From Chloroflexota bacterium (lineage in GTDB: Bacteria; Chloroflexota; Dehalococcoidia; Plut-88900): a stretch of DNA of 12,734 bases. The position numbers and the translations under genes are program-made. The notes under the pieces were generated by a model that saw only the letters and a program-made list of their open reading frames with translations, had not been told where the DNA came from and ran no database searches. This document shows positions 6,294 through 12,734 of this stretch, piece by piece. Within the stretch, counting starts at the first letter, position 1; the number at the start of each line of letters is the position of its first letter. Where the stretch lies: assembly GCA_022572865.1 (NCBI GenBank), contig JACZVB010000009.1, forward strand, positions 1 through 12,734. The letters run 5' to 3'.

Positions 6294-7526
6294 ATGAAGG
6301 CTGAGATAGTATCTATAGGCACCGAGATACTGTTGGGCCAGATCACAGACCTCAACGCCCCCTACATCGCCTCCCTCCTCCCCTCTCTGGGGATAGACCT
6401 GTACAGGATTCACCAGCTGGGAGACAACAAGGCCCGGCTGGCGGACACCTTCAGGCAGGCCTGGTCCAGGGCGGACATCATCCTGACAACAGGAGGACTG
6501 GGGCCCACCCAGGATGATGTGACCCGAGAGGCCATCTCCGAGCTGCTCGGCGAGGAGATGAAGGTCGACCCGGAGTTGGAGAAACACCTCCGGGAGTTCT
6601 TCAATGACCGCAACTACCCGATGCCCCTGAGCAACCTGAAGCAGGCCACCCTGATCCCATCTGCTCAGCCCATAGACAATCCCAGGGGCACCGCGCCCGG
6701 GTGGTGGGTGGAAAAGGACGGCCGATATGTGATCGCCATGCCAGGTCCCCCGGTGGAGATGCAGCGGATGTGGAACAAGGAGGTGTCTCCCAGGCTCAGG
6801 AAAATCGGGACGAAGGGGGTCCTCGTCTCCCGCACCCTCAAGACCTTTGGCATCAGCGAGGGGGGCGTGGACGAGATGGTGGCCTCTCTACTCTCCTCGA
6901 CCAACCCCACCATCGGGGTCTACGCCAAGCACGACGGTATTCAGCTCCGGATCACCGCCAAGGCGGATGACGAGGCCAGCGCCGCCGGCCTTCTAGCGGA
7001 CATGGAAAAGAAGGCCAGGGAGATGCTGGGGAACAGCATATGGGGCGAGGATGAAGACACCTTAGAAGGAAACGTAGCCCGGCTCCTGCTGCTCAAGGGA
7101 TACAGCCTGGCCACCATGGAGTCCTGCAGCGGAGGATTGTTTGCCAGCTCTATTACCGATGTGCCGGGCAGCTCCAAATATTTCAAGGGGGGCACGGTCT
7201 CCTACACCAACGAGATGAAGATAGCCAGCGGCGTGGACCCGGCCATTATCTCCAGGCACGGGGCCATCAGCGCTGAGACGGCGGAAGCCATGGCTCAGGC
7301 TTGTAGGCAGAGGCAGGGGGCCGATGTGGGAGTGAGCATCACGGGGGTGGCCGGCCCGGATAAGAGCGAGGGAAAGCCACCGGGCACGGTCTATATAGGC
7401 ATAGCCACTCCTGAAGGGTCAGAGTCCTTTTACCGCACCGTGCCCGGCAACAGACAGATCATCAAGCAGAGAGCGGCTACCGCCGCCCTGTACGAGCTAC
7501 AGCGAACACTCCAAAACCTGGGCTAG
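6294..7526 (+). CDS. cinA: CinA: molybdopterin-binding-like domain fused to nicotinamide-nucleotide amidase
   Basis: This 410-residue two-domain cytoplasmic protein recycles pyridine nucleotides. Residues 1 to about 170 form the COG1058 MPT-binding-like domain, with GTEILLGQITDLNA (9-22) and TTGGLGPTQDDVTREA (65-80); in related CinA proteins this part has ADP-ribose pyrophosphatase activity. Residues from about 255 to the end form the PncC amidase, which turns nicotinamide mononucleotide into nicotinate mononucleotide. The catalytic pair is Ser277 in ESCSGG and Lys309 in YTNEMK; their 32-residue spacing equals that of E. coli PncC (Ser31, Lys63). SITGVAGPD and GTVYIGIA are also present. Both domains look intact. 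The ribosome binding site is weak, with GAGG 14 bases upstream. The name reflects historical competence-induced genes; the sequence shows nothing pointing to competence here. Confidence 0.96.
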   Translation: MKAEIVSIGTEILLGQITDLNAPYIASLLPSLGIDLYRIHQLGDNKARLADTFRQAWSRADIILTTGGLGPTQDDVTREAISELLGEEMKVDPELEKHLREFFNDRNYPMPLSNLKQATLIPSAQPIDNPRGTAPGWWVEKDGRYVIAMPGPPVEMQRMWNKEVSPRLRKIGTKGVLVSRTLKTFGISEGGVDEMVASLLSSTNPTIGVYAKHDGIQLRITAKADDEASAAGLLADMEKKAREMLGNSIWGEDEDTLEGNVARLLLLKGYSLATMESCSGGLFASSITDVPGSSKYFKGGTVSYTNEMKIASGVDPAIISRHGAISAETAEAMAQACRQRQGADVGVSITGVAGPDKSEGKPPGTVYIGIATPEGSESFYRTVPGNRQIIKQRAATAALYELQRTLQNLG

Positions 7527-7542
7527 AGGGAAGATCTATTCA

Positions 7543-7569
7543 GGGGCCCAGGTGTCGGACCTGGGCCTC
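7543..7569 (+). other. Strong hairpin between cinA and the dehydrogenase gene
   Basis: GGCCCAGGT (7545-7553) pairs perfectly with ACCTGGGCC (7559-7567) across a 5-base loop; one G-T and one G-C pair extend it to 11 bp. No T-run follows, only TATTT about ten bases later. It may be a weak terminator, an mRNA processing or stabilising stem, or a protein-binding palindrome. Confidence 0.55.
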
Positions 7570-7607
7570 GGGCCGTATTTGTGCACTGAGACAATCTAGG
7601 AGGAGCC

Positions 7608-8708
7608 ATGCAAACTAAAGCTGCGGTGCTCTACGAATACAATCAGCCCCTGGTGGTGGAAGAGGTGGAGCTGGACCCGCCCAAGGCAGGGGAAGTGCTG
7701 ATCAAAGTGGGGGCGGCGGGAATATGCAGAAGCGACCTCCATTTCATGAAAGGCCATGCCCGGGCCCCCCTGCCCATAGTCCTGGGGCACGAGGCCTCGG
7801 GAACCGTCAAAGAAGTGGGGGATGGGGTCACGTCGGTAAAGCCCGGCGACCGGGTGGTCCTCTCCTTCGTCTCTGCCTGTGGCCGCTGTGACAACTGCAC
7901 CGACGGTCGGCCTAACATATGCGAGACGCGAGCCAAGTTCTGGACCTCCCAGTTCGACGGCACCAGCAGACTCCACAAGGGAGGACAGACGATAACACAG
8001 TTCGACCAGATGTCCTGCTTTGCCGAGTACTCGGTGGTGCCTGAATCGGCCTGCATCCCGGCCCCCGACAACCTTCCCCTGGACATAGGGGCCCTCATCG
8101 GCTGCTGCACGACAACGGGAGTGGGCGCGGTGCTGGCCAGCGCCAAGGTGGAGCCGGGCAGCACGGTGGCGGTAGTCGGGTGTGGAGGAGTGGGGTTGAA
8201 CGTGATCATGGGCGCGACGCTGGTCAATGCAAGCCAGATCATCGCTGTCGACATCAACGAGGGCAAACTGGAATTCGCCATGAAGTTCGGCGCTACCCAT
8301 TCGGTCAACCCGTCCAACCAGGACGCGGTGGCAAGGGTCAAAGAGATCACCGGGGGCAAGGGTGTGGACTACGCCTTCGAGGTGTTCGGGTCGGGGGAGA
8401 CGGTGGAGATGACCTACAACATGGCCAAAAAGGGCGGCACGGCGGTGATCGTCGGGATTGCGCCCCTGGGGGAAACGGCCCCGATAGACGCTGTGAGCCT
8501 GGTTCGAGATGAGAAAACCCTAAAGGGCGCCTACTACGGGTCGGTGCGGATGAGGACCGACATGCCCAAGATAATGGATATGTACCTGTCGGGCCGACTG
8601 AACCTGGACGACCTGATCACCCGAAGATACTCCCTGGACCAGATCAATGAGGCCTACGCTGACCTGGAGCGGGGTGACGTGGGGCGGGGCGTCATCACCA
8701 GTTTTTAA
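7608..8708 (+). CDS. Zinc-dependent, NAD-linked alcohol dehydrogenase (MDR superfamily, class III-like)
   Basis: This 366-residue cytoplasmic oxidoreductase interconverts an alcohol and an aldehyde or ketone. The GroES-like N-domain holds the catalytic zinc site: Cys40 in GICRSD, then GHE with His61 and Glu62, and Cys166 or Cys167 in IGCCTTTGVGA. The structural zinc lobe is complete, with Cys91, Cys94, Cys97 and Cys105. The Rossmann motif VVGCGGVGLNV has glycines 191, 193, 194 and 196, and Asp215 ends the second strand, which favours NAD over NADP. The TTGVGAVLASAKVEPGSTV stretch and the C-terminal KTLKGAYYGS segment resemble the class III (COG1062) group. The substrate cannot be told from sequence. 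AGGAGG sits four bases before the ATG. It lies 81 bp after cinA with a hairpin between, and ends at a strong terminator. Confidence 0.93.
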   Translation: MQTKAAVLYEYNQPLVVEEVELDPPKAGEVLIKVGAAGICRSDLHFMKGHARAPLPIVLGHEASGTVKEVGDGVTSVKPGDRVVLSFVSACGRCDNCTDGRPNICETRAKFWTSQFDGTSRLHKGGQTITQFDQMSCFAEYSVVPESACIPAPDNLPLDIGALIGCCTTTGVGAVLASAKVEPGSTVAVVGCGGVGLNVIMGATLVNASQIIAVDINEGKLEFAMKFGATHSVNPSNQDAVARVKEITGGKGVDYAFEVFGSGETVEMTYNMAKKGGTAVIVGIAPLGETAPIDAVSLVRDEKTLKGAYYGSVRMRTDMPKIMDMYLSGRLNLDDLITRRYSLDQINEAYADLERGDVGRGVITSF

Positions 8709-8736
8709 GGTCGGTCTGAAGCCTAAAGAAAAGAGC

Positions 8737-8763
8737 GCCCCGAGGCCAATGGCCTCGGGGCTT
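8737..8763 (+). terminator. Intrinsic terminator of the alcohol dehydrogenase gene
   Basis: GCCCCGAGGCC (8737-8747) pairs perfectly over 11 bp with GGCCTCGGGGC (8751-8761) around the loop AAT. It is preceded by an A-rich run and followed by TTCCTCTAT, a weak pyrimidine tract. It starts 28 bp after the stop codon of the dehydrogenase. Confidence 0.85.
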
Positions 8764-8800
8764 CCTCTATCATGTCATTGCTACCAAAATAGCCCAATTG

Positions 8801-8846
8801 TCCTGAGCCTGTACTGAGCTTGTCCCGATACTCGGGATTTGTCGAA
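8801..8846. repeat. Dispersed intergenic repeat, module A copy 3 (inverted)
   Basis: Opposite orientation to the copy at 3112. It contains CTGAGCTTG, the palindrome TCCCGA-TAC-TCGGGA (8823-8837) and TTGTCGAA. A partial duplication of CTGAGCCTG precedes it. One arm base next to the palindrome has changed, leaving 6-bp arms plus a G-T pair. Confidence 0.75.
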
Positions 8847-8899
8847 GTGTTCCATCGAAGGGAGCAAGGCCGAAGGGTAGAAGGACAGGGGGTCTAATA

Positions 8900-8932
8900 C
8901 CGTTCATGGTTCGACACGCTCACCACGAACGG
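8900..8932. repeat. Dispersed repeat module B copy 2, forming a hairpin
   Basis: Positions 8907-8932 match the reverse complement of 3171-3196 with one mismatch in 26. Here the element also extends into a local inverted repeat: CCGTTCATGG (8900-8909) pairs with CCACGAACGG (8923-8932) at nine of ten positions around a 13-base loop. Confidence 0.75.
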
Positions 8933-9010
8933 TAATTACGCTTTTCATCCTCAATGGTGCGGATGGCAAGCATCATGGCCGATTCTGAGTTCCACGGTGA
9001 AAGCGAGAGA

Positions 9011-9058
9011 CGAGGAATCCGGGACGGGAAGAGCCACCCTTCCGCCCCAGATTCCTCG
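9011..9058. repeat. Long imperfect hairpin built from inverted copies of CGAGGAATC
   Basis: The left arm 9011-9031 and right arm 9039-9058 pair over about 18 bp with one bulge and two mismatches, around the 7-base loop AGCCACC. The outer nine pairs, CGAGGAATC with GATTCCTCG, are perfect. It is followed by CTTCGCTCGGAATGACA, which I recognise as a widely dispersed intergenic sequence. It ends 38 bp from the end of the exporter gene and, read on the minus strand, is followed by TCTCTCGCTTTC, so it could also terminate that transcript. Confidence 0.7.
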
Positions 9059-9095
9059 CTTCGCTCGGAATGACACAGGAATTTTGCACCCTGGC

Positions 9096-11348
9096 TCAAT
9101 CGGCAGGCCTACCTTCAGGAGGAGTGCTCAGCCCGGCGGGTTCAGGCTGGGGCACCTCTGTTTTTGCACCGGGCAACCAGTGGAGCGCCGAAGGCAGGTA
9201 CCAGTTGAACCTCCCCAGCAGCTTCATGCTGGAGGGCACCAGTATCGACCGCACGAGGGTGGCATCCAGGAGCACGGCCACCGCCAGGCCGAAGCCCATC
9301 TGCTGAAGCCCCACTAGGTCTCCCGCGGCGAAGCCGGAGAAGACGGCCACCATTATCAGGGCGGCGCCGGTTATCAGCCTCCCCGTGGACCTGATCCCGA
9401 AGGCCACCGCCTCGGTGTTGTCGCCCGTCTGGTCGTATCGCTCCCTTATGCGGCTCAGCAGGAACACGTGATAGTCCATGGACAGTCCGAAGAGGATGGT
9501 GAAGAGGAAAAGGGGTATCCAGGCCTCGACGATATCCACCTGCTGAAGGCCCAGCAGTTCGTTCCCGATACCCTTCTGGAAGACCAGGACCACCAGGCCG
9601 TAGGCCGTCCCCACAGAGAGCAGGTTCATGAATATCGCCTTCACTGGGACCACCAGGGACCTGAACACGATGGTGAGCAGCACAAAGCTGAAGCCCAGCA
9701 CGACAGCGAATACTATAGGGGTGTAGTCGGCGGCCATCTGGAAGAAGTCGATATCGAAGGCCGTCAAGCCGGTTACCAGAACCTCAGCGTCTACGCCGTC
9801 GAAGGCACGGGGAACGTAGTCGTCTCGGAGCCTCTTGACGGCCTCGATCGCCTCACCGGCGTCAGGATCGCCGGCCACGGGCACGGAGAGCAGGGCCAGG
9901 TCCCCGGCAAGATTGACGTCGAGAGGAGCGGGCGGGCCGAAGGCCGAGGCCGGATCGGATGCCAGGAGGTCCCTAAGGTCATCCAGGCCTTTCTGTACCG
10001 CCTCGGAGCCGATGTTTCCGTCGATCACGACCTCCGCCGGACTCACAAGGCCAAAGGAGAACTCCTTCTCCAGAATCAGGAATCCCTGCTTGGTCTTCAG
10101 CTTATCGGGGAAGGTGCTCACCCCGGCGAACCCGGAATCCAGCTCGAGGCTGAATAACGAAATCGCCACCATGAGGCCTCCGATCACCGCCAGGAAGATG
10201 GGCGCTCGATTCATGACCCGCTTAGCCACCCAGTCCCAAAACCCTCCCCGCCTCTCTTCATCGAAACGGGTATGGGCCTTCTGGATCAAAGGAATCCGCA
10301 GGGCGTTTACCTTGTCTCCCATGAGACTCAATATGGCAGGCAATAGGGTAAGAGAGGCCAGGACGGCAAAGACCACCACCAGGACCGCGCCCACCGCGAT
10401 GCTCCTGAAGATGGAGGTGGGGATTATCAGCATGCCCAGCAGGGAGATGGCCACGGCAAATCCACTGAAGAGCACGGTCCGGCTGGCCGTGGCCCCGGCC
10501 GCGGATATGGCGTCCAGCTTCTCCAGACCCTTGGCCCGCTCTTCCCGAAATCGGGACACGATGAAGAGGCTGTAATCGATTCCCACGGCGAGCCCTATCA
10601 TGGTGATTATGTTGACCACGAAGAAGGACAGGGGGAACGCCTGGCCTACCAGGGCCGAAGCCCCTACGGCCGCGACAATGGCTATGATTGCGATGACCAC
10701 GGGGATGAGGGCCGAGGCCAGGGTCCCGAATACCAGCACCAGGATCACCAGGGCCACGGGAAGGCCGAACGCCTCTCCCTTCAACAGGTCGCTCTCGGCT
10801 ATCTCCGTGAACTCCCTGCTGATGCTGGCGTTCCCGGTGACCAGGACATCGAAGCCATCAGTCTTATCGGCCTCGTCCACTATCTCCTGCACCAGGTGGA
10901 TATTGTCCTCCGCATCCTCTAACTCTCCGGCCATAACAATGGGGATGATTGTGATGCTGCCATCCATGGACACCAGAGAATCATCGTTGGTCTGAAAATA
11001 GGTCCGGCTGGTAAGTATCACATCGGGCCCCAGGGCCATGAGCTGTCCGTGGATGCCTTCCACCAGCTCCTGGAAGGCGTCGTCGCTCCTCACAGTCGCA
11101 CTCTCGGACTGGACGATTATGATCTCGTTGGCCCTTCGCGGGCCTCGGAGGCGTTCCTCAAGGAGGTCGAACCCTCGCTTGGACTCGGGATTGTTGGTGA
11201 AGTTAAATTCAGTAGTGAGGGCATCTCCCAGCAGATTGGCTATCAGGACCAAACCCAGTACGAACACCAAGACCCAGGCCACGACGACCTTCCAGGGGTG
11301 CCGGCTGCTGCCCCGGGCCAGGGCCTGGGTAGATATCTTTGAAGCCAT
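9096..11348 (-). CDS. MMPL-family RND-type membrane transporter
   Basis: This 750-residue inner-membrane transporter belongs to the MMPL group, which moves lipids, siderophores or hydrophobic drugs using the proton gradient. It has two similar halves, each a transmembrane helix, a large extracytoplasmic loop (about 45-190 and 400-530) and a five-helix bundle. The expected proton-relay Asp-Tyr pairs are present in both halves: GIDYSLFIVSRFREE with Asp258, and SMDYHVFLLSRIRE with Asp625. AAGGAG seven bases before the ATG sets the start. The length is typical of single-subunit bacterial MMPL proteins. The TetR gene lies 106 bp upstream on the same strand, so the two are probably one transcript and the pump is probably under TetR control. 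The substrate is unknown. It ends next to a long hairpin. Confidence 0.94.
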   Translation of the reverse strand: MASKISTQALARGSSRHPWKVVVAWVLVFVLGLVLIANLLGDALTTEFNFTNNPESKRGFDLLEERLRGPRRANEIIIVQSESATVRSDDAFQELVEGIHGQLMALGPDVILTSRTYFQTNDDSLVSMDGSITIIPIVMAGELEDAEDNIHLVQEIVDEADKTDGFDVLVTGNASISREFTEIAESDLLKGEAFGLPVALVILVLVFGTLASALIPVVIAIIAIVAAVGASALVGQAFPLSFFVVNIITMIGLAVGIDYSLFIVSRFREERAKGLEKLDAISAAGATASRTVLFSGFAVAISLLGMLIIPTSIFRSIAVGAVLVVVFAVLASLTLLPAILSLMGDKVNALRIPLIQKAHTRFDEERRGGFWDWVAKRVMNRAPIFLAVIGGLMVAISLFSLELDSGFAGVSTFPDKLKTKQGFLILEKEFSFGLVSPAEVVIDGNIGSEAVQKGLDDLRDLLASDPASAFGPPAPLDVNLAGDLALLSVPVAGDPDAGEAIEAVKRLRDDYVPRAFDGVDAEVLVTGLTAFDIDFFQMAADYTPIVFAVVLGFSFVLLTIVFRSLVVPVKAIFMNLLSVGTAYGLVVLVFQKGIGNELLGLQQVDIVEAWIPLFLFTILFGLSMDYHVFLLSRIRERYDQTGDNTEAVAFGIRSTGRLITGAALIMVAVFSGFAAGDLVGLQQMGFGLAVAVLLDATLVRSILVPSSMKLLGRFNWYLPSALHWLPGAKTEVPQPEPAGLSTPPEGRPAD

Positions 11349-11454
11349 GTTATCTCCTTACTTCAGGTCAGGTCTGCTCCACTCCATTAGCCAGACCCGA
11401 GCTCCATCACTTTCGATTTTATTGAGGATTCCAAATGCGCGGTCGGAGCCTGAT

Positions 11455-12075
11455 TCAGTCCTCTCCGGCATCGCCTTGCCAGAAAGCCCCCCCGATGAGG
11501 GCCTTGACCACGTCTGTATAGCTCGAAACGTCGACGTTTTGATCGAGGGCCTTTTCAAGGACGAGGCCGTGCCACATGCCAATCATGACCTGGACCACAG
11601 CCTGGGCCGACAGGGCCGGGTTGATCTGTCCCCGCTGCTGGGCGCCTCCGACAAGGCCCTCCAGGGCCTGCCGCATCTTCTCTCCACGTAGGCGTAGAGT
11701 TTCCTTGATGCGAGGGTTGCGCAAAGCCTCTGACCATAGCTGAACGTGTACCGGGATGGCGGTCTCAGCCTCGGTCTCTGCCAGTCGTCCGAAGGAGAGG
11801 TCCGCCAGTTCCATGAACACCCCCAGGGTGTCCAGCTTATCCGCGGCGCCTTCGAACAGCGGAAGATCCTGTTGACACTCCTGACAGCTGGCCTCGATGA
11901 TCTCCTCTTTGCTACGAAAATAGCCGTAGACGGCCCCGGGGCTGAGGCCTGCCTCCCGACAGATGTCCTGCATGGTGGTCTGGTGGAAGCCCTCCCGGGC
12001 GAAGCAGGCGAATGCGGCATCCAGTATCTGTTTCCTCCGGGCCTCTACGTGCTGTTCGCTGACCTTTGGTGTCAT
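11455..12075 (-). CDS. TetR/AcrR-family transcriptional repressor
   Basis: The 206-residue regulator probably controls itself and the downstream MMPL exporter. The N-terminal DNA-binding domain reads RRKQILDAAFACFAREGF, then the helix-turn-helix TTMQDICREAGLSPGAVYGY and FRSKEEII, all classic TetR features. The remaining 140 residues form the ligand-binding and dimerisation part, which is poorly conserved; the ligand is unknown. I place the start at Met (12075): AGGA lies about eight bases upstream, and the MTPKVSEQ beginning suits the family. A start at 12138 is also open in frame, but it falls inside the spacer of a near-consensus promoter and its first 21 residues look like translated control DNA. 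The gene is divergent from the DUF1989 gene, which it might also regulate. Confidence 0.93.
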   Translation of the reverse strand: MTPKVSEQHVEARRKQILDAAFACFAREGFHQTTMQDICREAGLSPGAVYGYFRSKEEIIEASCQECQQDLPLFEGAADKLDTLGVFMELADLSFGRLAETEAETAIPVHVQLWSEALRNPRIKETLRLRGEKMRQALEGLVGGAQQRGQINPALSAQAVVQVMIGMWHGLVLEKALDQNVDVSSYTDVVKALIGGAFWQGDAGED

Positions 12076-12102
12076 GGCTTGTTCCTGTCCATTATTTAAT
12101 AA

Positions 12103-12116
12103 AACGATGGTTCGTT
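12103..12116. promoter_or_regulatory. Candidate TetR operator
   Basis: An inverted repeat with 5-base arms and a 4-base gap, AACGA-TGGT-TCGTT, followed by another CGTT. It covers the expected transcription start (near 12114) of the TetR gene, a position that fits autorepression. The assignment to this regulator is inference. Confidence 0.5.
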
Positions 12117-12120
12117 CGTT

Positions 12121-12148
12121 ATTATAATCACACAACAAAGGTTGTCAA
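12121..12148 (-). promoter_or_regulatory. Near-consensus sigma70 promoter for the TetR-MMPL unit
   Basis: On the minus strand, TTGACA (12143-12148) and TATAAT (12121-12126) are both perfect hexamers separated by 16 bases. Transcription should begin near 12114, leaving a leader of about 39 bases before the start at 12075. Its strength makes tight repression likely. Confidence 0.85.
12132..12145. promoter_or_regulatory. Second short palindrome, inside the TetR promoter
   Basis: ACAAC-AAAG-GTTGT is a perfect inverted repeat with 5-base arms and a 4-base gap. It lies in the promoter spacer and touches the -35 box. It has the same arm and gap lengths as the repeat at 12103-12116, but a different sequence, so it may bind another protein or be chance. 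Confidence 0.35.
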
Positions 12149-12168
12149 GTCCTTTTAGGGCGGATTTT

Positions 12169-12184
12169 CCCCGGATTGCCGGGG
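12169..12184. promoter_or_regulatory. GC-rich palindrome between the divergent promoters
   Basis: CCCCGG-ATTG-CCGGGG is a perfect 6-4-6 inverted repeat. It precedes a partly repeated GGATTGACCGGG. It could be an operator for the DUF1989 gene. No regulator can be assigned. Confidence 0.3.
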
Positions 12185-12185
12185 A

Positions 12186-12215
12186 TTGACCGGGAGTCGG
12201 GGCAGCAGCTACATT
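12186..12215 (+). promoter_or_regulatory. Weak candidate promoter for the DUF1989 gene
   Basis: TTGACC (12186-12191) and TACATT (12210-12215) are separated by 18 bases, about 65 bases before the start codon. Each differs from consensus and the spacing is long, so this is only a suggestion. Confidence 0.25.
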
Positions 12216-12280
12216 GGCCCCTAATAACGGTTTACGCACTTCCCGGGAGGGCGGGCGCCTATACAAGGAGGTTGACTGGC

Positions 12281-12734
12281 ATGTCTGAAGCTCAGACCCA
12301 AGGGTTGTTCAAGAACGATGTGGAGTACAAGCCGGATAAGAAGGTGGTCTTGGAGCAGGTCATCCCGCCCAGGGACAGTTTCGCCCTGGAGATGACCAGG
12401 GGTCAGTTCTTGAGGGTAATCGACGTCATGGGAAAACAGGTGAGCGACCTGGTAGCCTTCAACAGGGAGAACTACAAGGAGAGGTTAGCGGCCTACTGGA
12501 CCCGGACCAGAAACTACCCCAAGAAGATCCCGGGCCGGGTGACGGTGGGCGATGTTCTCTACTCATCCAGGAGCAGGCCGCTGATGACCATAACCCAGGA
12601 CACCCCGGTGCCGGGGGGCATCCACGATATCTCCGCCGGGATGTGCAACAGGTTGGGCTATGAGAAGTTCGGGTGGGAGTTCCCTCAGGAGGGAGGTTGC
12701 TGGGAGCTGCTGTCCAAGGCCGTGGAGCCCTACG
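12281..12734 (+). CDS. DUF1989 / urea carboxylase-associated family protein (C-terminus cut by window edge)
   Basis: The first 151 codons are present. The start is set by AAGGAGGT about eight bases before the ATG, the strongest ribosome binding site in the window. Family features are IPPRDSFALEMTRGQFLRVID, GKQVSDLVAFN, GDVLYSSRSRPLMTITQDT, and the metal-site-like IHD (His115, Asp116) and GMCN (Cys122). DUF1989 proteins often sit beside urea carboxylase or allophanate hydrolase genes, and some act in guanidine or urea breakdown; the precise activity of most members is unknown. The downstream neighbour that would show the pathway is outside the window. The gene is divergent from the TetR regulator, with about 130 bp between the promoters' starts and this start codon. 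No signal peptide is seen, so it should be cytoplasmic. Confidence 0.88.
   Translation, partial: MSEAQTQGLFKNDVEYKPDKKVVLEQVIPPRDSFALEMTRGQFLRVIDVMGKQVSDLVAFNRENYKERLAAYWTRTRNYPKKIPGRVTVGDVLYSSRSRPLMTITQDTPVPGGIHDISAGMCNRLGYEKFGWEFPQEGGCWELLSKAVEPY

Larger units (their letters stand above)
8709..9095. other. Convergent intergenic region with terminator and repeats
   Basis: A 387-bp gap between converging genes. It contains the terminator at 8737-8763, a module A repeat, a module B repeat and a long hairpin, each listed separately. Reading frames here are short and run through the repeats; no gene or RNA is supported. Confidence 0.7.

Noticed and set aside
7596..8359. Two overlapping minus-strand frames of over 230 codons opposite the alcohol dehydrogenase
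   Set aside because: Both are antisense shadows; the plus-strand protein has complete zinc and NAD motifs and a strong AGGAGG.
8997..9317. Plus-strand 106-codon frame at the end of the exporter gene
   Set aside because: It starts in the long hairpin repeat and then runs antisense to the exporter's C-terminus; no homology or ribosome binding site.
10543..10556. TCCCGA-AA-TCGGGA palindrome inside the MMPL gene, resembling repeat module A
   Set aside because: It encodes the conserved SRFRE residues next to the first Asp-Tyr motif, lacks the repeat's flanks and has a different loop, so coding constraint explains it.
11349..11454. Possible short leader peptide (MEWSRPDLK) between TetR and MMPL whose stop overlaps the exporter's ribosome binding site
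   Set aside because: Nine codons with no convincing ribosome binding site of its own; such openings are common by chance. The longer 74-codon frame covering it is mostly a shadow of TetR.
12076..12138. N-terminal extension of TetR from the ATG at 12138
   Set aside because: It would be translated from DNA upstream of the expected transcription start, inside the TTGACA/TATAAT promoter; the ATG at 12075 has its own ribosome binding site.
1..12734. CRISPR arrays, tRNA or rRNA genes, insertion sequences, integrases, riboswitches
   Set aside because: I looked for regular repeat-spacer units, cloverleaf-like segments, transposase motifs and conserved riboswitch cores by eye and saw none; a covariance-model search could still find a small RNA I missed.

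Overview
This is a GC-rich chromosomal stretch with ten protein-coding genes, two of them cut by the window ends. The bacterium is unidentified. The gene set, the Thr/Pro-rich lipoprotein linker behind an AAAC lipobox, and the short palindromic intergenic repeats fit an environmental Chloroflexota (Dehalococcoidia-like) genome. That placement is inference with moderate confidence; no rRNA or tRNA is present to test it.

Left block, minus strand (6097 to 1). In transcription order it holds a site-2 (M50) membrane protease with one CBS motif, the cysteine desulfurase IscS, an IscU/NifU-type Fe-S scaffold coupled to iscS by an ATGA overlap, a SEC59/DGK1-type CTP-dependent lipid kinase, a secreted HExxH lipoprotein, and an SppA (S49) membrane peptidase. 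A 386-bp repeat-bearing gap (3112-3497) separates the Fe-S pair from the last three genes. The block mixes Fe-S cluster supply with membrane and envelope proteolysis.

Middle block, plus strand (6294 to 8708). cinA (MPT-binding domain plus PncC deamidase) starts from an extended -10 promoter, divergent from the site-2 protease. It is followed, after an 11-bp hairpin, by a zinc- and NAD-dependent alcohol dehydrogenase of the class III-like group. A strong intrinsic terminator follows the dehydrogenase. The 387-bp convergent gap (8709-9095) carries three more repeat or hairpin elements, two of them related to those near 3.1 kb.

Right block. A TetR regulator and an MMPL/RND exporter form a minus-strand unit (12075 to 9096). 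It is driven by a near-consensus sigma70 promoter overlapped by short palindromes, which suggests autoregulation and control of an efflux pump. Divergently, a DUF1989 (urea-carboxylase-associated family) gene with a strong ribosome binding site runs off the right end.

Most of the window is ordinary core and accessory content. The points most worth a second look are the IscU-like scaffold with Ala where the third cluster-ligand Cys is expected, the dispersed palindromic repeats, and the promoter/operator architecture at the TetR gene. I found no convincing new multi-gene system.
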